NCBI RefSeq assembly: GCF_001677335.1 | Contig: NZ_LZYB01000003.1 | Location: forward strand, 186,001-250,000 | Direction: 5' to 3' | DNA: 64,000 bases | Source of the DNA: Erythrobacter dokdonensis DSW-74 | GTDB lineage: Bacteria > Pseudomonadota > Alphaproteobacteria > Sphingomonadales > Sphingomonadaceae | Shown: piece by piece, positions 1 through 8,788 of the stretch | How the letters are laid out: every line of letters starts with the position of its first letter | How positions within the stretch are numbered: position 1 is the stretch's first letter | The notes under the pieces: generated by a model | Told to the model about the DNA's origin: nothing | Database searches by the model: none | What the model saw: the letters and a program-made list of their open reading frames with translations, nothing else | Made by a program: the position numbers and the translations under genes

Positions 1-1
1 C

Positions 2-436
2 GCGACCGAACCGGCGAGCCTTGCGCCCGAGCCTGCGGTCATGTCCGGCCGCCGGGCCGATTTGACCAGCGGCGCTATCCTGGTGATCGATAATGATCCG
101 ACGATCCTTGCCGGCATGCGTGCGCTGCTCGGGAATTGGGGGCACGAGGCGATCACCGCGGCAGGGCCCGACGAACCCCAAGTGCTGGCCGCGGCCCGCG
201 CCGGCTTGTCGCTGATCCTGGCAGATTATCATCTCGAGGACGGGCTGACCGGCGATATCGCTGTCGCCCGCATCCGCGCCTTGCACTCCGGCAATCTGCC
301 CGCCGCCATCGTTACCGCCGATCGCAGCGAGGAGGTGAAGGCAAAGCTCTCGGCGCTCGACCTGCCGATCCTCACCAAGCCGATCAAGCCTGCCCAGTTG
401 CGCGCACTGCTCAGGCAGATCGCGACAAGCGCCTAG
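2..436 (+). CDS. Receiver-domain protein, C-terminal part (probably hybrid sensor histidine kinase), 5' end cut by window
   Basis: The frame is open from the first bases of the window, so this is the 3' end of a longer gene. An ATG at 41 is internal to the open frame and is not preceded by a good ribosome site. The visible part is a CheY-like receiver: an acidic patch in LVIDNDPTIL, the likely phospho-acceptor Asp in LILADYHLEDG, a conserved Thr in AIVTADRS and the Lys in LTKPIKP. Receivers at the C terminus of PAS/histidine kinase proteins are typical partners of the LuxR-type regulators that control quinoprotein dehydrogenases. The next gene is such a regulator, convergent and overlapping by 4 bp. 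The kinase part itself is outside the window, so hybrid kinase is an inference. Confidence 0.75.
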   Translation, partial: ATEPASLAPEPAVMSGRRADLTSGAILVIDNDPTILAGMRALLGNWGHEAITAAGPDEPQVLAAARAGLSLILADYHLEDGLTGDIAVARIRALHSGNLPAAIVTADRSEEVKAKLSALDLPILTKPIKPAQLRALLRQIATSA

Positions 437-1083
437 CCGTCAAATCCGATCTTGTTGGCAAGGATGACCGCTTGGGTGCGGCTGAAGACATTGAGCTTGC
501 ACAGGATCGCCGAGACATGCGCCTTGACCGTGGTCATCGAGATATCGAGCTCGTGGGCGATCTGCTTGTTGAGCCGGCCCGCGACCAGCCGCCCCAGCAC
601 CACGCGCTGCTGCGGCGTGAGGTTCTCGATCAGCTGGCGGATCGATTCTTCTTCTTCGGCGACGGCATCGGTCTGGAACTCCTGCGGTACGTAGATCTCG
701 CCCGCGAGGATTTGCTGGATTGCATCAAGGATGGTCTCGCGGTCGAGCGTCTTGGGCAGGAACCCCGCCGCGCCTGCCGCCAGCGCATCACGGACGGTGA
801 CGCGGTCATAGGAGCCGGACACCATCACCACCGGAAGGCTGGGAAAATCGCCGCGCAGTTGTTCGAGCGCCGAAAAGCGGGTGGCGTCGGGGATGTTGAG
901 ATCGAGCAGCACGATGTCGATGTCCGGCTGCGCCTCAAGCTGGTCGAGCGCTTCTGAAAAGCTGCCCGCCTCGGCGATTTCGCAAGCCGGGAAGCTTGAG
1001 AGCAGCACCGCCCGCAACCCGTCACGAACCAGCCCGTGGTCATCGACGATCAGAACTCTCTCGAGCGGAAGCGCCTCGTTCAT
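433..1083 (-). CDS. LuxR/NarL-family response regulator
   Basis: This 216-residue protein has an N-terminal receiver (Asp14/Asp15 acidic pair, phospho-acceptor Asp61 in LLDLNIP, Lys111 in FLPK) and a C-terminal LuxR-type helix-turn-helix at about residues 150-210 (LTPQQRVVLGRLVAGRLNKQIA followed by TTVKAHVSAIL). This is the complete NarL/FixJ architecture at normal length. It lies 84 bp downstream of the PQQ alcohol dehydrogenase gene on the same strand and overlaps the receiver gene tail to tail. In pseudomonads and other proteobacteria, regulators of this family (AgmR/ErbR/ExaE type) control quinoprotein alcohol dehydrogenase genes. By position it is the best candidate to act on the repeated motif found upstream of the neighbouring operons. 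That link is inferred, not shown. Confidence 0.9.
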   Translation of the reverse strand: MNEALPLERVLIVDDHGLVRDGLRAVLLSSFPACEIAEAGSFSEALDQLEAQPDIDIVLLDLNIPDATRFSALEQLRGDFPSLPVVMVSGSYDRVTVRDALAAGAAGFLPKTLDRETILDAIQQILAGEIYVPQEFQTDAVAEEEESIRQLIENLTPQQRVVLGRLVAGRLNKQIAHELDISMTTVKAHVSAILCKLNVFSRTQAVILANKIGFDG

Positions 1084-1116
1084 GACATGTGTCTATCGCA
1101 GCTTGTTGAAATGGCA

Positions 1117-1155
1117 ACAGGCGGAACGGGGTGATCCTCGGCCCGCTCCGCCTGT
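1117..1155 (-). terminator. Hairpin after the PQQ dehydrogenase gene
   Basis: A 9-bp perfect stem (1117-1125 with 1147-1155) extends after one mismatch by four more pairs (1127-1130 with 1142-1145). It lies between the stop codon of the dehydrogenase and the response regulator start. There is no strong U-tract, as is common in GC-rich genomes, so termination is probable but could be partial. Confidence 0.5.
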
Positions 1156-1167
1156 CATTCATGAGCC

Positions 1168-2910
1168 TCAGCGGGGCAGCTTGAACACCCAGAGCGAGCC
1201 GCCCTGACTGATCTCCTTGAAGGTCTTTGCGACCTCTCCGCCCCACAGCGGCACCGCGCCGCCCCAGCCGGACATCACCGCGACATACTGCTCGCCATCC
1301 TGCTCCCAGGTGACGGGCGATCCGACCACGCCCGAGCCGGTCTGGAACTTCCACAGCTCCTTGCCGGTCCTTGCATCGAAGGCCTTGAGATAGCCTTCGG
1401 GCGTGCCGGTGAACACGAGATTGCCGCGGGTCGTCAGGACGCCGCCCCACAGAGGGGCCTTGTTCTTGTATTCCCACATGATCTTGCCAGTCTTCGGATC
1501 AATCGCCCGCAGTGCGCCGATGTGGTCCTCGGCGATCGGCTTGATGGTGAAGCCTGCACCCAGATATGCCGCGCCCTTCTTGTAGGCGATCGGCTCGTTC
1601 CAGATGTCCATGCCCCAGTCATTGGACGGCACGTAGAACATCTCGGTATCGGGCGAATAGGCCATCGGCATCCAGTTCTTGCCGCCCAGGAAGGACGGAG
1701 TGGCGAACACCGACTTGCCCTTTTCCGCATCCCCCGGCGCGCCGGGGCGGTTGTCCGGATTGAACACCGGCCGCCCGGTCTTGAGGTCGATCTTGCTCGC
1801 CCAGTTGGGCTGCATCACGAAGGGCGTGGCGTTGAGCAGCTTGCCGTTGGTGCGATCGAGGACGTAGAAAAAGCCGTTTCGATCGGCCTTGGCGCCCATC
1901 TTGCGCTTCTTGCCGTTGAAGGTGCCGTCGAAGGGGATGAATTCGTTCACCCCGTCGAAGTCCCAGCCATCATTGGGCGAGGTCTGGTAGTGCCACTTGA
2001 TCACCCCGGTGTCGGCATCGATTGCCAGGGTCGAGGAGGTATAGAGGTTGTCGCCCGGACGCAGGTGGCTGTTCCATGGCGCCGGATTGCCGGTGCCGAA
2101 GAACACCATGTTGGTGCCCGGATCATAGGTGCCGCCGAGCCAGGTCGCCCCGCCGCCGGTCTTCCACATATCGCCCGGCCAGGTCGCGTTGGTCGTACCG
2201 GTAATGCCGTTGTCCTGCCCCCTGAGCGTGCCCATGTGGCCTTCGATCACCGGACGGTTCCAGATCAGCTCGCCGGTGTTCACGTCACGCGCGCTGACCG
2301 CGCCGACCACACCGAACTCGCCGCCCGAATTGCCGGTGATGACCATGTCCTTGACGATGATCGGCGCGGCGGTGGCCGAATAGCCCGCCTTGTAATCGCC
2401 GGTGACCTTGTTCCAGATCACCTTGCCGGTCTTGCGGTTCAAGGCCACGAGGCGCGCATCGAGCGTGGCGAAGATTACCTTGTCGCCGTGGATCGCCGCG
2501 CCGCGGTTGACCACGTCGCAGCAGGGCATGATCCCGTCGGGCAGGCGCGCGTTGTATTCCCACAGCTTCTCGCCGGTGCGGGCATCGAAGGCGAACATGC
2601 GCGAATAGGAACCGGTGACATAGATTACGCCGTCATAGACGATCGGCTGGGATTCCTGCCCGCGCTGCTTTTCCCCGCCCAGCGATGCGGCGAAGGCCGG
2701 TACCATCTTGGCGACGGTTTCGGTGTTGATCGCATCGAGCGGGCTGAAGCGCTGCTGCCACGGGCCCATGCCGTAGGTCAGGACATCGCTGGTGGATTCC
2801 GCGTCGCCCATCAGTTCATCCATGGTCGGACCTTCGGCCATCGCCGGAACCGTCAGTGCCAGGCCCGCCAGCGCGCAGGTGGCGACCAGAGTCTTGCGTA
2901 TGCCTTTCAT
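1168..2910 (-). CDS. PQQ-dependent alcohol dehydrogenase, lanthanide-type (XoxF/ExaF-like)
   Basis: The protein has 580 residues. The start at 2910 is preceded by GGAGG, and residues 1-25 are a Sec signal peptide ending VPAMA. It is an eight-bladed quinoprotein beta-propeller with the adjacent-Cys disulfide (Cys130-Cys131), metal-ligand candidates Glu198 (GGEFG) and Asn275 (GTGNPAPWN), and catalytic Asp317 in WDFDG. Asp319, two residues after the catalytic Asp, is the known marker of lanthanide-dependent enzymes (XoxF, ExaF/PedH). Calcium enzymes such as MxaF carry Ala or another small residue there. It oxidises an alcohol or aldehyde in the periplasm and passes electrons to a c-type cytochrome. 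The substrate cannot be read from the sequence. A CCAAGGTTCAAT motif lies 108 bp upstream, and accessory genes follow on both sides. Confidence 0.93.
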   Translation of the reverse strand: MKGIRKTLVATCALAGLALTVPAMAEGPTMDELMGDAESTSDVLTYGMGPWQQRFSPLDAINTETVAKMVPAFAASLGGEKQRGQESQPIVYDGVIYVTGSYSRMFAFDARTGEKLWEYNARLPDGIMPCCDVVNRGAAIHGDKVIFATLDARLVALNRKTGKVIWNKVTGDYKAGYSATAAPIIVKDMVITGNSGGEFGVVGAVSARDVNTGELIWNRPVIEGHMGTLRGQDNGITGTTNATWPGDMWKTGGGATWLGGTYDPGTNMVFFGTGNPAPWNSHLRPGDNLYTSSTLAIDADTGVIKWHYQTSPNDGWDFDGVNEFIPFDGTFNGKKRKMGAKADRNGFFYVLDRTNGKLLNATPFVMQPNWASKIDLKTGRPVFNPDNRPGAPGDAEKGKSVFATPSFLGGKNWMPMAYSPDTEMFYVPSNDWGMDIWNEPIAYKKGAAYLGAGFTIKPIAEDHIGALRAIDPKTGKIMWEYKNKAPLWGGVLTTRGNLVFTGTPEGYLKAFDARTGKELWKFQTGSGVVGSPVTWEQDGEQYVAVMSGWGGAVPLWGGEVAKTFKEISQGGSLWVFKLPR

Positions 2911-3017
2911 TCTTCCCTCCTCGATATTCATTTCTTGCCCGTCTGCTCGCTGCGAGCCGATGCGGGGCAGTCCCCCTTCAGGAAATCCCAGCCTTAACCG
3001 GGCTGGCGGTGGCAACA

Positions 3018-3029
3018 ATTGAACCTTGG
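3018..3029 (-). promoter_or_regulatory. Quinoprotein-cluster motif, dehydrogenase promoter
   Basis: On the minus strand this reads CCAAGGTTCAAT, 108 bp before the dehydrogenase start. It matches the pattern C(C/G)AA(A/G)G(T/C)NCAAT that recurs upstream of the other transcription units of this locus. The last six bases resemble a -10 hexamer. Confidence 0.5.
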
Positions 3030-3050
3030 AACGAGGCGGGCGCGATCCTG

Positions 3051-3923
3051 TCAGCCGATCGAGCGCGTCGCCTCCGGTTGCTGCCAACTCACCCCGTGAC
3101 CTTCAAAGATGGCCGCCATCCGGCCATCTGCGGTCATCTGCATGACGATGTCTTCCACTGCGAAGCCCAGCGAACGGCTGTCTTCCCTCACCGCCATGCC
3201 GATGTCCCATCCGCGCGAGGGGAGCATCGGCAGCGGGCTCTTGCGCAGCTTGGCCCGGCTATCCGGACGCCCTGCCATCGCCGCCTCGATCTGGGCGCGG
3301 GTCGCAACCGCCATTTCCACCTTGCCGTCATGCACTGCGGCGGCGGCATCATAGCCGGTCGGGAAATGCTCGACATCGCCGCGCAGGATCCCGCCGAACC
3401 CGCCTGTGAGATAGAAATCGGGGATCGAGTCCAGTTCCGCGCCGACCTTGCTGCCGACGAAGCGCTGGGGCGGCATGTCGCAGTCGCGGGTCTGGCTCGA
3501 GCAGACGGCGGTGAAGTCCTCGCGGTAATAGGGGGCGACCATCACTACCTGATCCTCGCGCGCGGCCAGCTGCATGTCGAACGGCACATGCAGCATCAGG
3601 TCGCAGCGGCGGAAACCCAGTAGACCGCCGCGCCAGACGACATTGCGCAGGTCGTCCGAGATTTCCTCGTCGGCCGGAAACAGCGCGATCTCCGGCCGGA
3701 CGCCGAGCCCCTCGGCAATGGCAGTGGCAAGATCGGCGTCGATACCTTTCGGGCGTCCGCCCGCTTCCCATGACCAGGGCCGGTTGTCGGCGTAGAGGCC
3801 GACTCTTAGCACGCCCAGTTCCTTCACTCGCGCCAGTGGCGCGGCGCCGAGCGGCCCTGAGACAGCCAGCGTTCCCGCAGCGCCCAGCAGGCCGGCGATG
3901 AACCCCCTGCGCGTGTCCGACAC
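3051..3923 (-). CDS. Quinoprotein-associated periplasmic substrate-binding protein (XoxJ/MoxJ-like)
   Basis: This 290-residue protein belongs to the family-3 solute-binding fold that accompanies PQQ dehydrogenases (MoxJ/XoxJ relatives). It has an N-terminal twin-Arg-like signal ([17 protein letters not shown]), then the family opening [17 protein letters not shown] and [15 protein letters not shown]. In methylotrophs XoxJ is thought to help activate or mature the dehydrogenase rather than serve an ABC importer; no permease or ATPase gene is nearby. The start is a GTG, 2 bp after the stop of the cytochrome c gene, which indicates translational coupling. The Tat-like export signal would suit a protein folded before export, but the assignment rests on a short motif. 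Confidence 0.85.
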   Translation of the reverse strand: MSDTRRGFIAGLLGAAGTLAVSGPLGAAPLARVKELGVLRVGLYADNRPWSWEAGGRPKGIDADLATAIAEGLGVRPEIALFPADEEISDDLRNVVWRGGLLGFRRCDLMLHVPFDMQLAAREDQVVMVAPYYREDFTAVCSSQTRDCDMPPQRFVGSKVGAELDSIPDFYLTGGFGGILRGDVEHFPTGYDAAAAVHDGKVEMAVATRAQIEAAMAGRPDSRAKLRKSPLPMLPSRGWDIGMAVREDSRSLGFAVEDIVMQMTADGRMAAIFEGHGVSWQQPEATRSIG

Positions 3924-3925
3924 GC

Positions 3926-4360
3926 TTATTCTTCCGTATATTTGGTTTCGAGGAAGGCGCGGATCGCCCAGCCGGCCTTCTGGCCCAGAACCTCGCCGAA
4001 GGGCGGCATGTACACCTTGCCGTCATGGCTCGAGCCGTTGCGATAGCGCTCCACGTACCATGAATCGCCCGAGGGTCCGAGTTCGAGATAGCGCAGGTCG
4101 GGGGCGATGCCGCCCGAAATGGCTTCGAGCCCGTGGCAGCGCGCGCAGTTCTGGTTGTAGGCCGAGGTGCCGATCTCGATCGCGCGGGCATTGCCGCTAT
4201 AGGGATTTTCCTCGAGCCAGTCCTCGCCGATATCGGGAAGATCCGATGTGTCCACCGCCTGCGGCGTCACGTCGCCATGCGCCATGATCTGGGGGCCTGC
4301 GACCATCGCCAGGGTGGCGAAGGCAGCACCAAGCGCGATGCGGCCAGTCATGTTTCTCAT
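3926..4360 (-). CDS. Cytochrome c, PedF/c550-like partner of quinoprotein dehydrogenase
   Basis: The mature periplasmic protein follows a signal peptide that ends at about residue 27 (GPQIMAHG). It has one heme c site, CARCH at residues 72-76, and a probable axial Met118 in YMPPF. The segment HGDVTPQAVDTSDLP and the spacing NPY..A..IG.SAYNQNCARCHGLE closely resemble cytochromes found next to PQQ ethanol dehydrogenases (PedF type). It is the probable direct electron acceptor of the dehydrogenase. I chose the ATG at 4360 (144 residues) because an AAGGG lies about 9 bp upstream; a longer reading to 4411 has no leader-like N terminus. It is the first gene of a two-gene operon with the XoxJ-like protein. 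Confidence 0.88.
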   Translation of the reverse strand: MRNMTGRIALGAAFATLAMVAGPQIMAHGDVTPQAVDTSDLPDIGEDWLEENPYSGNARAIEIGTSAYNQNCARCHGLEAISGGIAPDLRYLELGPSGDSWYVERYRNGSSHDGKVYMPPFGEVLGQKAGWAIRAFLETKYTEE

Positions 4361-4452
4361 CTCGAAATTCCCTTGTCCTCTTGGGTCGCACGCCCTGCGG
4401 CGCAATGACAATTTCTCCTGGCAACAGATTACGCGAGCCCCGGCGAATCCCC

Positions 4453-4470
4453 ATTCGACTTTGGTACAAT
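4453..4470. promoter_or_regulatory. Divergent quinoprotein-cluster motif (two overlapping sites)
   Basis: On the minus strand 4453-4464 reads CCAAAGTCGAAT, 93 bp before the cytochrome c start. On the plus strand 4459-4470 reads CTTTGGTACAAT, 36 bp before the beta-propeller start. The two share a central CTTTGG/CCAAAG block, so one protein could control both directions. Both fit the locus-wide motif with one or a few mismatches. Confidence 0.5.
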
Positions 4471-4505
4471 CTCGGACGACAGGGATATGGAGTTAGGGTA
4501 GGCCC

Positions 4506-5474
4506 ATGATGATCCGCACTTTCCTGACGGTCGCCCTTGCGGCCTGCACTCTTGCCGCCCCTGCCGCCGCGCAGACCGCCTATATCAGCAACGAGCGCGG
4601 CTCGAGCGTGAGCGTGGTCGATCTTGCCAGCGGCGAGGTGATCGATACCTTCGCCGTCGGTCAGCGTCCGCGCGGCATCCTGCTGAGCAAGGACGGTAAA
4701 TACATCTATGTCTGCGCGAGCCTCGACAACGCGGTGGAGATCCGCGACGCGAAGACCGGTGCGCTGGTTGCGGTGATGCCGGCGGGCAATGATCCCGAAC
4801 AGTTCTTCCTGTCGGGCGATGGCAGGCTGCTGTTCGTCTCCAACGAGGACGACGCGGCGGCCACCGCGATCGACCTCGAAACCCGGCAGGTTGCCTGGCA
4901 GGTCGAGGTCGGCGAGGAGCCCGAGGGCATCGCCCAGAGTCCCGATGGAAAGTGGCTGCTGGTCGCCAGCGAGGAGGACAGCACGGTCAGCTGGATCGAC
5001 CTCGCCACCCGCGAAACCGTGCTGGAAATGGAAACCGATGCGCGCCCGCGCCACATCGAGTTCACGCCCGACGGCAAGCGCGTGTGGATCGCCGCGGAAA
5101 TGGGCCAGACAGTGCATGTCGTCGATGTCGTCTCCAGAGCGATCATCGAGACCATTCCTTTCGCGCCCCCCGGAGCACTGCCTTACAAGGTGCTGCCCTG
5201 CGGCATCCGCTTCACTCCGGACGGCAAGCTCGCGGTCATTGCGCTCGGCCGGGCCGACAGCATCGCTGTGGTCGATACACAGAGCCTTGCCGTGCTGCAT
5301 TACATTCGGACCGGCGGTCGGCCGTGGCATCTTGCCATTAGTTCGGATGGCAAGCGCGCGGTGGTCGCCAATGGCACCAGCGACGATGTCGCGGTGGTCG
5401 ATCTGGCAAAGGCCGAGGTGGTGGCGCGCATTCCCGTGGGCGAAGGGCCCTGGGGCGTGGTTCTGGCCGAATAG
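4506..5474 (+). CDS. PQQ-dependent catabolism-associated YVTN beta-propeller protein
   Basis: A signal peptide (residues 1-22, ending PAAAQ) is followed by repeated propeller blades of the YVTN type. Each carries a sequence like SPDGKWLLVASEEDSTVSWIDL, and there are about seven in 322 residues. This is the compact beta-propeller family that is found only beside PQQ dehydrogenases. It has no quinone-site cysteines or catalytic Asp, so it is not itself a dehydrogenase. Its role is unknown: scaffold, electron-relay partner or substrate sensor are possible. It is transcribed divergently from the cytochrome c gene, sharing a 145-bp promoter region that contains the double motif at 4453-4470. Confidence 0.87.
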   Translation: MMIRTFLTVALAACTLAAPAAAQTAYISNERGSSVSVVDLASGEVIDTFAVGQRPRGILLSKDGKYIYVCASLDNAVEIRDAKTGALVAVMPAGNDPEQFFLSGDGRLLFVSNEDDAAATAIDLETRQVAWQVEVGEEPEGIAQSPDGKWLLVASEEDSTVSWIDLATRETVLEMETDARPRHIEFTPDGKRVWIAAEMGQTVHVVDVVSRAIIETIPFAPPGALPYKVLPCGIRFTPDGKLAVIALGRADSIAVVDTQSLAVLHYIRTGGRPWHLAISSDGKRAVVANGTSDDVAVVDLAKAEVVARIPVGEGPWGVVLAE

Positions 5475-5570
5475 CCTGCCACTGCCCGCAAGCACGGCAC
5501 CGGGCAACCGTGATGTAGCGCTTGCCGACCAGCCAGAGAGCGGAATTCGTCTCGGGTCGTGCGCATTGGA

Positions 5571-5582
5571 CCAAAGCACAAT
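5571..5582 (+). promoter_or_regulatory. Quinoprotein-cluster motif, TonB receptor promoter
   Basis: The sequence is CCAAAGCACAAT, 105 bp before the receptor start. It is extended on the left by the small palindrome TTGGACCAA. It matches the motif shared by the other transcription units of the locus. Confidence 0.5.
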
Positions 5583-5686
5583 CGATTTGCGCGCCAATCC
5601 GGCCAACTTTCTGACTGCAAGAAAAGGACTTGCCCGCAAGCTTCACCGCGACCGGAGCAGGACAGAACAATGATGGGCGGGAGAGA

Positions 5687-8053
5687 ATGGTGACGGCGAA
5701 GCTCAGGGGCTTGATCGATCCGGGCGCAAGGCCTGTCGCTGTTCTTGCAGCGGGGATCGTATGTGCGGGTCCTGCGCTGGCGCAGCAGGCCGAACCGCCG
5801 CGGGTCGATGAGGCGGCAGCGACCATCATCGTGACCGCGCCGGGCGGGGAGGTCGATCTAGACGATGCCCTCGCGCTCGACCGGATCGATATTGCGATCG
5901 CAGGAACGCCCGACCTGCTCGCCGCGCTGACCCGCAATTTCGCAGGGGTGACCGCGCAGGATGCGCAGAACAACCCGTGGCAGCCCAATCTCGTCTATCG
6001 CGGCTATGTCGCCTCGCCGCTGGTCGGTCAGGCGCAGGGGCTTTCGGTCTATGTCGACGGGGCGCGGTTCAACCAGCCCTTCGGCGATACGGTCAATTTC
6101 GAGCTTATCCCCGATGCCGCGATCCGCAGCCTTACCCTGCGCGATGCTAGCCCGGTCTATGGCCTCAACGCGCTGGGCGGTGCGCTGGTGATCGAGACCG
6201 CCACCGGACGCACCGAACAGGGGGTCGCGGGTGCGGCGGCGATCGGTTCCTATGGCGAGCGCGATTTCAGCCTTTCGGCAGGCGATGCCAGCGGCGGTTT
6301 CAGCTGGTTCGGTGCGATCCAGTACCGCGAGGAGGACGGCTGGCGCGATTTCAGCCCCTCGGACCTCATCAACGGCTTCTTCGATCTGGGCTATGACGGC
6401 GAGCGTGGCGGCGTGCACGTCAAGTTCATCGGCGCCGACACGGATCTCACCGGCAATGGCGTGGCGCCGGTCGAACTGCTGCAAGCCCGGCGGCGCTCGG
6501 TCTTCACCTGGCCCGACAACCAGCGCAATTCCTATGGCCGTCTGAGCGTTCACCCCTGGGTCGCGATATCCGACCGCACGCGCTTCGAGGCGACGCTCTA
6601 CCGCCAGCGCCGCAAGGCCTCGCTGCTCAACGGCGATGCCGCCGATATTGAGGAATGCGAGGGCGATCCCGCGTTCGAAGGTCTCCTGTGCCTCGAAAGG
6701 GTCGGGGACGACGGCGACGAGGAGCAGGCGCTGCTGATCGATTCGGGTGGCGACACCATCGACGACGTGCTCGATGGCGGCGACTACGGCGTGTTCAACC
6801 GCGGCGACATTGTCTCGCGCTCGGAGGGGTTCCTGGCGCAGATCGTCAGCGAGCAGGACTTCGGCGGGCGCACCAACCGGCTCGCTTTCGGGGCAAGCTA
6901 TGATTCGAGCGAGAACGACTTCGTCGCCTCGACCGAGCTCGGCGAACTCACGGATGAGCGCAGCGTCGAAGGGCTGGGCACTTTCATCGACCAGCCGGAC
7001 AATGCAATCGCACCGGTCAGCCTCAAGACCCGGGCGCGCTTCTGGAGCGTGTTTCTCGCCGACACCTTGCCGCTGACCGAGAGCCTCACCGCCGAGATCG
7101 GCCTGCGCTACAATACCGCGCGTGTCATCCTGGAAGACCAGATCGGCACCGCGCTTAACGGCGATCACAGCTTCGACCGACTCAATCCCGGGATCGAACT
7201 CGACTGGGCGGTTACACCCGCGATCAGCCTGCGTGCCGGCTATTCGGAATCGAACCGTGTCCCGACCGAGGCCGAGCTGTCCTGCGCGGACGAGAACGCG
7301 CCCTGCAGCCTCACCAATTTCTTCATCGCCGACCCGCCGCTCGAACAGGTGGTGGCCAAGAGCTTCGAACTGGGTGCATCGGGCCGGCACAAGCAAGGCG
7401 GCTGGAACATCGGCTGGCTGCTGTCGGGCTACCGCACGACCAATACCAACGACATCCAGTTCGTCGCCTCGAGCACGCGCGGGCGGGGCTTCTTCCGCAA
7501 TATCGGCGAAACCCGGCGCCAGGGGGTCGAAGCGAGCCTCGAGGCGCGGCGCGGCGGGCTGAGGCTGGGCGCGAGCTATGCCTTTATCGATGCGACCTAT
7601 CGCTTTCCGGTGGTGTTGAGCAGTCCGGCCAATCCCCAAGCCAATGACGACGGCGAGATCGCCGTGGCGCGCGGCGACCGCCTTACCGGTATTCCCAGGC
7701 ATAGCGCCACGCTGACGGCGGACTATGCGGGCCGGATCGGCGTGCGCGGTTTCAGAATTGGCGGCGACATGATCGCCCGTTCGTCCCAGTTCCTGGTCGG
7801 CGACGAGGCCAACCAGAACCCGCAAGTGCCCGGCTACCTCCTGTTCAACCTGCGCGGGAGCGTGGAGGTGGTGAAGGGTGTGTCGTTGTTCGGGGAGGTG
7901 CGCAACCTGTTCGACCGGGAATTCGCCACCTTCGGCACCTTCAGCGAGGTTGACGAGGTCGACCTTGCCGAAGCACCCGATGCCTCCGATCCGCGGGCTT
8001 TCGGTCCCGGTGCTCCGCGTCGCCTGACCATCGGGATCGCAGCCAGCTTCTGA
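5687..8053 (+). CDS. TonB-dependent outer-membrane receptor in the quinoprotein locus
   Basis: The start at 5687 is chosen because GGGAG lies just upstream and the product then opens with a signal peptide ending GPALAQ. The 788-residue protein has a TonB-box-like IIVTAPGG, a plug domain (RGYVASPLVGQAQGLSVYVDGARFNQ cut short here: YVDGARFNQPFGDT), and a 22-strand barrel ending in Phe (IGIAASF). TonB receptors import scarce compounds such as metal chelates and cofactors. Its position inside a lanthanide-type PQQ dehydrogenase cluster, behind the shared motif, makes a lanthanide chelate or PQQ itself plausible ligands; LutH and PqqU are precedents in other bacteria. The sequence does not identify the ligand. 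Confidence 0.9.
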   Translation: MVTAKLRGLIDPGARPVAVLAAGIVCAGPALAQQAEPPRVDEAAATIIVTAPGGEVDLDDALALDRIDIAIAGTPDLLAALTRNFAGVTAQDAQNNPWQPNLVYRGYVASPLVGQAQGLSVYVDGARFNQPFGDTVNFELIPDAAIRSLTLRDASPVYGLNALGGALVIETATGRTEQGVAGAAAIGSYGERDFSLSAGDASGGFSWFGAIQYREEDGWRDFSPSDLINGFFDLGYDGERGGVHVKFIGADTDLTGNGVAPVELLQARRRSVFTWPDNQRNSYGRLSVHPWVAISDRTRFEATLYRQRRKASLLNGDAADIEECEGDPAFEGLLCLERVGDDGDEEQALLIDSGGDTIDDVLDGGDYGVFNRGDIVSRSEGFLAQIVSEQDFGGRTNRLAFGASYDSSENDFVASTELGELTDERSVEGLGTFIDQPDNAIAPVSLKTRARFWSVFLADTLPLTESLTAEIGLRYNTARVILEDQIGTALNGDHSFDRLNPGIELDWAVTPAISLRAGYSESNRVPTEAELSCADENAPCSLTNFFIADPPLEQVVAKSFELGASGRHKQGGWNIGWLLSGYRTTNTNDIQFVASSTRGRGFFRNIGETRRQGVEASLEARRGGLRLGASYAFIDATYRFPVVLSSPANPQANDDGEIAVARGDRLTGIPRHSATLTADYAGRIGVRGFRIGGDMIARSSQFLVGDEANQNPQVPGYLLFNLRGSVEVVKGVSLFGEVRNLFDREFATFGTFSEVDEVDLAEAPDASDPRAFGPGAPRRLTIGIAASF

Positions 8054-8068
8054 CCCGTCCGTTTCGTC

Positions 8069-8080
8069 CGAAGGTGCAAT
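8069..8080 (+). promoter_or_regulatory. Quinoprotein-cluster motif, lipoprotein cytochrome promoter
   Basis: The sequence is CGAAGGTGCAAT, 70 bp before the cytochrome lipoprotein start. It differs at the second base from the CCAAGGTTCAAT form seen upstream of the dehydrogenase, and at one position in the variable base. Confidence 0.4.
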
Positions 8081-8149
8081 GTCGCCGGGCGCGCAAACCT
8101 GTCACCTTCAGGTTCGACGCTAGATCGATGCATAAGAGGGAGGATACCC

Positions 8150-8734
8150 ATGGCTCTGCGCAATATTGCTGTCGGCGGGCTTCTGGCGCTGGCCTTGACC
8201 GCCTGCTCGGGCGGTGAGACGGCTTCTGAAGAGGCTGCTACACCAGAGGCTCCGCCGGCCGAAGTGCTTGCCGGTGAGTCCACGCCAGCGGGCGAGGAAG
8301 CGGCTCTCGAAGCACCCGTTGCCGAGGAGGCACCGGAGGCCGAGCCGGAAAAGGTGGCCGAGACCGCAGTCGCACCGGAAAAACCTGCTCCGCCGCCTGC
8401 GCCAGCTCCGGAGGCCGAGGTGGTCAAGCTCGCCGCCGTCACGGCCCCGCCCGCCGCGTTCACCCGCTGCGCCGTGTGCCACACCACCGAAAAGGGCGGC
8501 GAGCACAAGCTCGGCCCGAATCTCTATGGCGTGTTCGGCAAGCCCGCCGCGCAAGGCAGCTTCGGCTTCTCGGCCGCGTTCAAGGAAGCGGGCCTCGTGC
8601 TGGACGAGGCGACGATGCACAAGTGGCTGGAAAACCCGCGTGCGCTGGTGCCTGGCAACCGGATGAGCTTTCCGGGCATCAAGGATGCCGCCAAGCGACA
8701 GGAAATCATCGACTACCTGAAGCAGCAGGGCTGA
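8150..8734 (+). CDS. Lipoprotein cytochrome c with long Ala/Glu/Pro linker
   Basis: The 194-residue protein has a lipoprotein signal with lipobox LTAC (lipid-attached Cys19). A low-complexity linker rich in Ala, Glu and Pro covers residues 22-100, followed by a class I cytochrome c domain. The heme site is Cys107-Ala-Val-Cys110-His111 and the sixth ligand is probably Met172 (NRMSFPG). The domain resembles mitochondrial-type cytochrome c/c2 ([10 protein letters not shown]). The linker would let a membrane-anchored heme domain reach across the periplasm, so it may shuttle electrons from the quinoprotein chain to the terminal oxidase. GAGGGAGG lies just upstream of the ATG. It is a single gene with its own motif-bearing promoter. 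Confidence 0.9.
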   Translation: MALRNIAVGGLLALALTACSGGETASEEAATPEAPPAEVLAGESTPAGEEAALEAPVAEEAPEAEPEKVAETAVAPEKPAPPPAPAPEAEVVKLAAVTAPPAAFTRCAVCHTTEKGGEHKLGPNLYGVFGKPAAQGSFGFSAAFKEAGLVLDEATMHKWLENPRALVPGNRMSFPGIKDAAKRQEIIDYLKQQG

Positions 8735-8749
8735 GGGTCGCAAGGTGCG

Positions 8750-8779
8750 GGCGCGGGCTGGAGCAATCAGGCCCGCGCC
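8750..8779. terminator. Bidirectional hairpin between convergent genes
   Basis: A perfect 9-bp stem (8750-8758 with 8771-8779) closes a 12-nt loop in the 54-bp gap between the converging cytochrome and EthD-like genes. It is a likely bidirectional terminator although no long U-tract follows. Confidence 0.55.
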
Positions 8780-8788
8780 TCGCCTGCC

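Noticed and set aside
1522..2997. Long plus-strand frame opposite the PQQ dehydrogenase
   Set aside because: It is the mirror frame of a beta-propeller gene and has no start with a ribosome site.
3051..3923. ABC importer substrate-binding protein
   Set aside because: The fold matches but no permease or ATPase gene lies nearby, and the N-terminal pattern is that of XoxJ/MoxJ accessory proteins.
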